64,000 nucleotides of DNA from Thomasclavelia ramosa DSM 1402 (GTDB lineage: Bacteria; Bacillota_I; Bacilli_A; Erysipelotrichales; Coprobacillaceae), in assembly GCF_014131695.1 (NCBI RefSeq), contig NZ_CP036346.1, forward strand, positions 186,001 to 250,000, given 5' to 3'. A program made the translations under genes and the position numbers. This document shows positions 62,427 to 64,000 of the stretch, piece by piece. The notes beneath the pieces are model-generated. The model was given only the letters and a program-made list of their open reading frames with translations. It searched no databases and was not told the origin of the DNA. How positions within the stretch are numbered: the stretch's first letter is position 1; the number at the start of each line of letters is the position of its first letter.

Positions 62427-63194
62427 ATGTTAGAGAAAGTATATAAACAAATTGATATTGAAAAAATTTCAGCGAATGAAAATCAACCAAGAACTGTTTT
62501 TGATGATGAAAAGATTGAGGAATTAGCAGCTTCAATCAAAGAGAATGGTTTGATCCAGCCGATTATTGTACGTAAATATAATCGTGGATATCAAATTGTT
62601 GCAGGAGAACGTCGTTATCGAGCAAGTAAGTTAGCAGGATTAAAAACAGTGCCTTGCGTTATTAAAGATATTGATGATAAACAAGTTGATACATTAGCGA
62701 TCATTGAAAATATTCAGCGTGAAAACTTATCACCGATCGAGGAAGCCAATGCATATAAAACATTGATTGATACATATGATATGAATCAAACCGAATTAGC
62801 TAATAAAGTAGGGAAAAAACAGTCGACGATTGCTAATAAATTACGGTTATTAAAGTTATCAGATGATGTTAAACATGCTTTAAAATCAAAACAGATTACA
62901 GAGCGCCATGCCCGTGCAATGATTGGCTTGGAAGCTGATAAACAGCAAACGGTATTGCAAGAAGTCTTAAAAAAATCATTAAATGTAAAACAAACAGAGT
63001 CTTTGATTAGTAAACCAGTTAAAACAAAACCTAAAAATAAAAAAGGTCCAACTAAAGTATCTCGTAATTTTAAAATCGCAATCAATACAATCAATCAAGC
63101 TACAGAATTGATTCAAAAATCGGGAATTGAAGTTATTAGTGAAACTGAAGAAGCTGACGATGAATATATTATTACATTAAGGGTAAAAAAATAA
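62427..63194 (+). CDS. noc: ParB-family nucleoid protein (Noc-like)
   Basis: 255 aa. ParB/Noc motifs: NENQPRTVFDDEKIEELAAS, AGERRYRASKLAGLKTVPC with the CTPase arginines, ENIQRENLSPIEEANAY, then the HTH NQTELANKVGKKQSTIANKL. Its position directly after rsmG favours Noc over Spo0J. It protects the nucleoid from division or helps segregation. It shares one base with the next start. Confidence 0.88.
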   Translation: MLEKVYKQIDIEKISANENQPRTVFDDEKIEELAASIKENGLIQPIIVRKYNRGYQIVAGERRYRASKLAGLKTVPCVIKDIDDKQVDTLAIIENIQRENLSPIEEANAYKTLIDTYDMNQTELANKVGKKQSTIANKLRLLKLSDDVKHALKSKQITERHARAMIGLEADKQQTVLQEVLKKSLNVKQTESLISKPVKTKPKNKKGPTKVSRNFKIAINTINQATELIQKSGIEVISETEEADDEYIITLRVKK

Positions 63195-63685
63195 TGAAGA
63201 TAAATGATTTAATATTAGCGATGATTGATTTTTATCAAGGGCACCCTAAACAAATTCAGCATTTGATTAAAGTCCACAGCTTTGCTAGAGTAATCGGAAT
63301 TGATGAGGGGTTATCTACACAAGAACAAGAAAGATTGGAAGTTGCCGCAATTGTTCATGATATTGGAATTAAACCTGCTTGGGAAAAATATAATAGTTCT
63401 AATGGTAAGTATCAAGAAGAGTTAGGACCGGCAGAAGCGATTAAGCTGCTAAATCGTTTAAATTATGATGAAGCTTTAATAGAACGAGTTGCTTATCTTG
63501 TTGGTCATCATCATACTTATAGTGAAATAGATGGTTTAGATTATCAAATTTTGGTTGAAGCAGATTTTTTAGTTAATCTTTTTGAAAGCGAAAGTGAAGA
63601 AATGGCGATTAACAGTGCTTATCAAAAAATCTTTAAAACAAATATGGGAAAAAGAATTTGTAGGACAATGTTTATGAAGGGCTAG
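63194..63685 (+). CDS. HD-domain protein
   Basis: 163 aa. The HD dyad is in VAAIVHDIGIKPAWEKY, with an upstream His in QHLIKVHSFARVIG and a later pair VGHHHTYSEI. This is a metal-dependent phosphohydrolase fold; the substrate is unknown. It starts at the last base of noc. Confidence 0.82.
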   Translation: MKINDLILAMIDFYQGHPKQIQHLIKVHSFARVIGIDEGLSTQEQERLEVAAIVHDIGIKPAWEKYNSSNGKYQEELGPAEAIKLLNRLNYDEALIERVAYLVGHHHTYSEIDGLDYQILVEADFLVNLFESESEEMAINSAYQKIFKTNMGKRICRTMFMKG

Positions 63686-63702
63686 TAATAGTCCTTATTT
63701 TA
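63679..63702 (+). terminator. Weak terminator after the HD-domain gene
   Basis: GGGCTA/TAGTCC with a GTAA loop, followed by TTATTTT. Confidence 0.5.
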
Positions 63703-63718
63703 TAGATGGAGGATTATT

Positions 63719-64000
63719 ATGATTCGAGTATATACAGCTCCAGGAAGTCAGTCATGTCGAAAAGTTATTGCCTGGTTAAAAGAGCATAATTTGAGTTTTA
63801 TTGAAAAAAATATTTTTTCGTCTGATTTGCATGCTAATGAATTACGTGAAATTTTAGAGCGCTGTGAAAACGGAACAGATGATATTCTTTCTAAAAATAG
63901 TAAAATAATTAAATCAAATAAAATTGATTTTGATAATATGAAAATGGATGAATTAATCGCCTTCATTAAAGCCAATCCTTCAATTTTAAAAAGACCAATT
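63719..64000 (+). CDS. ArsC/Spx-family protein (3' end cut by window edge)
   Basis: 94 codons visible, open to the window end. It begins MIRVYTAPGSQSCRKVIAWL and reaches a RPI motif, as Spx/MgsR proteins do. The usual CxxC at residues 10-13 is SxxC here (only Cys13), so a disulfide switch of the standard kind is absent. GGAGG precedes the ATG. It may be an RNA-polymerase-binding regulator or an ArsC-like enzyme. Confidence 0.82.
   Translation, partial: MIRVYTAPGSQSCRKVIAWLKEHNLSFIEKNIFSSDLHANELREILERCENGTDDILSKNSKIIKSNKIDFDNMKMDELIAFIKANPSILKRPI

Noticed and set aside
62786-63094. 102-codon minus-strand ORF inside noc
   Set aside because: It is antisense to a clear ParB-family gene and has no ribosome site.

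Overview
The window is AT-rich DNA from a low-GC Gram-positive bacterium. Sortase-type C-termini, lipoproteins, Shine-Dalgarno starts, RNase M5, WhiA, RapZ, Noc and the sporulation genes yabG and a ytaF-like gene together suggest an anaerobic, spore-forming gut Firmicute, most likely near Erysipelotrichia/Coprobacillaceae. The taxon is an inference from gene content. I saw no rRNA, tRNA or CRISPR array.

Layout. (1) 1-3.9 kb: a partial AraC regulator, a flavodoxin, a HAD phosphatase, trxB and a LysR regulator. (2) 4.0-13.8 kb: a sulfite-reduction island, asrABC followed by hemA-hemC-cobA/hemD-hemB-hemL and a precorrin-2 dehydrogenase with an unusual C-terminus. This is glutamyl-tRNA to siroheme, with no branch to protoheme in view. 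(3) 13.8-20.6 kb: a UDG-like protein, an unknown acidic protein, a flotillin with an unknown membrane partner, and rapZ-whiA. (4) 20.6-23.5 kb: an IS200-type element, a MATE pump with a terminator-bearing leader, and a decayed HD-GYP gene. (5) 23.7-29.6 kb: rnmV-GNAT-rsmA-yabG-ispE-glmU-prs. (6) 29.7-34.3 kb: two MFS permeases with an RpiR and a LysR regulator, plus a small pseudoknotted RNA locus. (7) 34.5-48.9 kb: an iron/heme acquisition island. (8) 48.9-53.9 kb: a P-type ATPase operon with two TrkA/KtrA-like RCK proteins, bracketed by two related small-RNA loci. (9) 54.1-64 kb: tatD-yabE, several membrane proteins, decayed genes, mnmG-rsmG-noc, an HD-domain protein and a truncated Spx-like gene.

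The iron/heme island contains a giant surface protein (two seven-repeat beta-propeller-like halves around a NEAT-like domain), a PchR-like AraC regulator, a siderophore-type ABC importer, a DtxR-like regulator, a triple-NEAT surface protein, a streptococcal Shp-like heme protein and an HtsA/IsdE-type ABC importer. DtxR/IdeR-like palindromes (consensus TTAGyTAArrCTAACTAA) lie upstream of four transcription units. The genes form a plausible heme relay: surface NEAT proteins, then the Shp-like carrier, then the lipoprotein and ABC importer.

The most novel-looking material is around 48.9-53.9 kb. The ATPase carries the cation-site motifs of Na,K-ATPase-type (P2C) pumps rather than SERCA-type ones. 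Its transcript starts with a structured leader containing a potential pseudoknot and an intrinsic terminator. At either end of the operon lies a small-RNA locus on the opposite strand, and both have the same roughly 52-bp promoter block (45 of 52 identical). One of these RNAs shows the same 8-nt loop CTTTCCCT on three different stems, one of them its terminator. All RNA and regulatory calls rest on reading the sequence by eye and have not been tested with covariance models.
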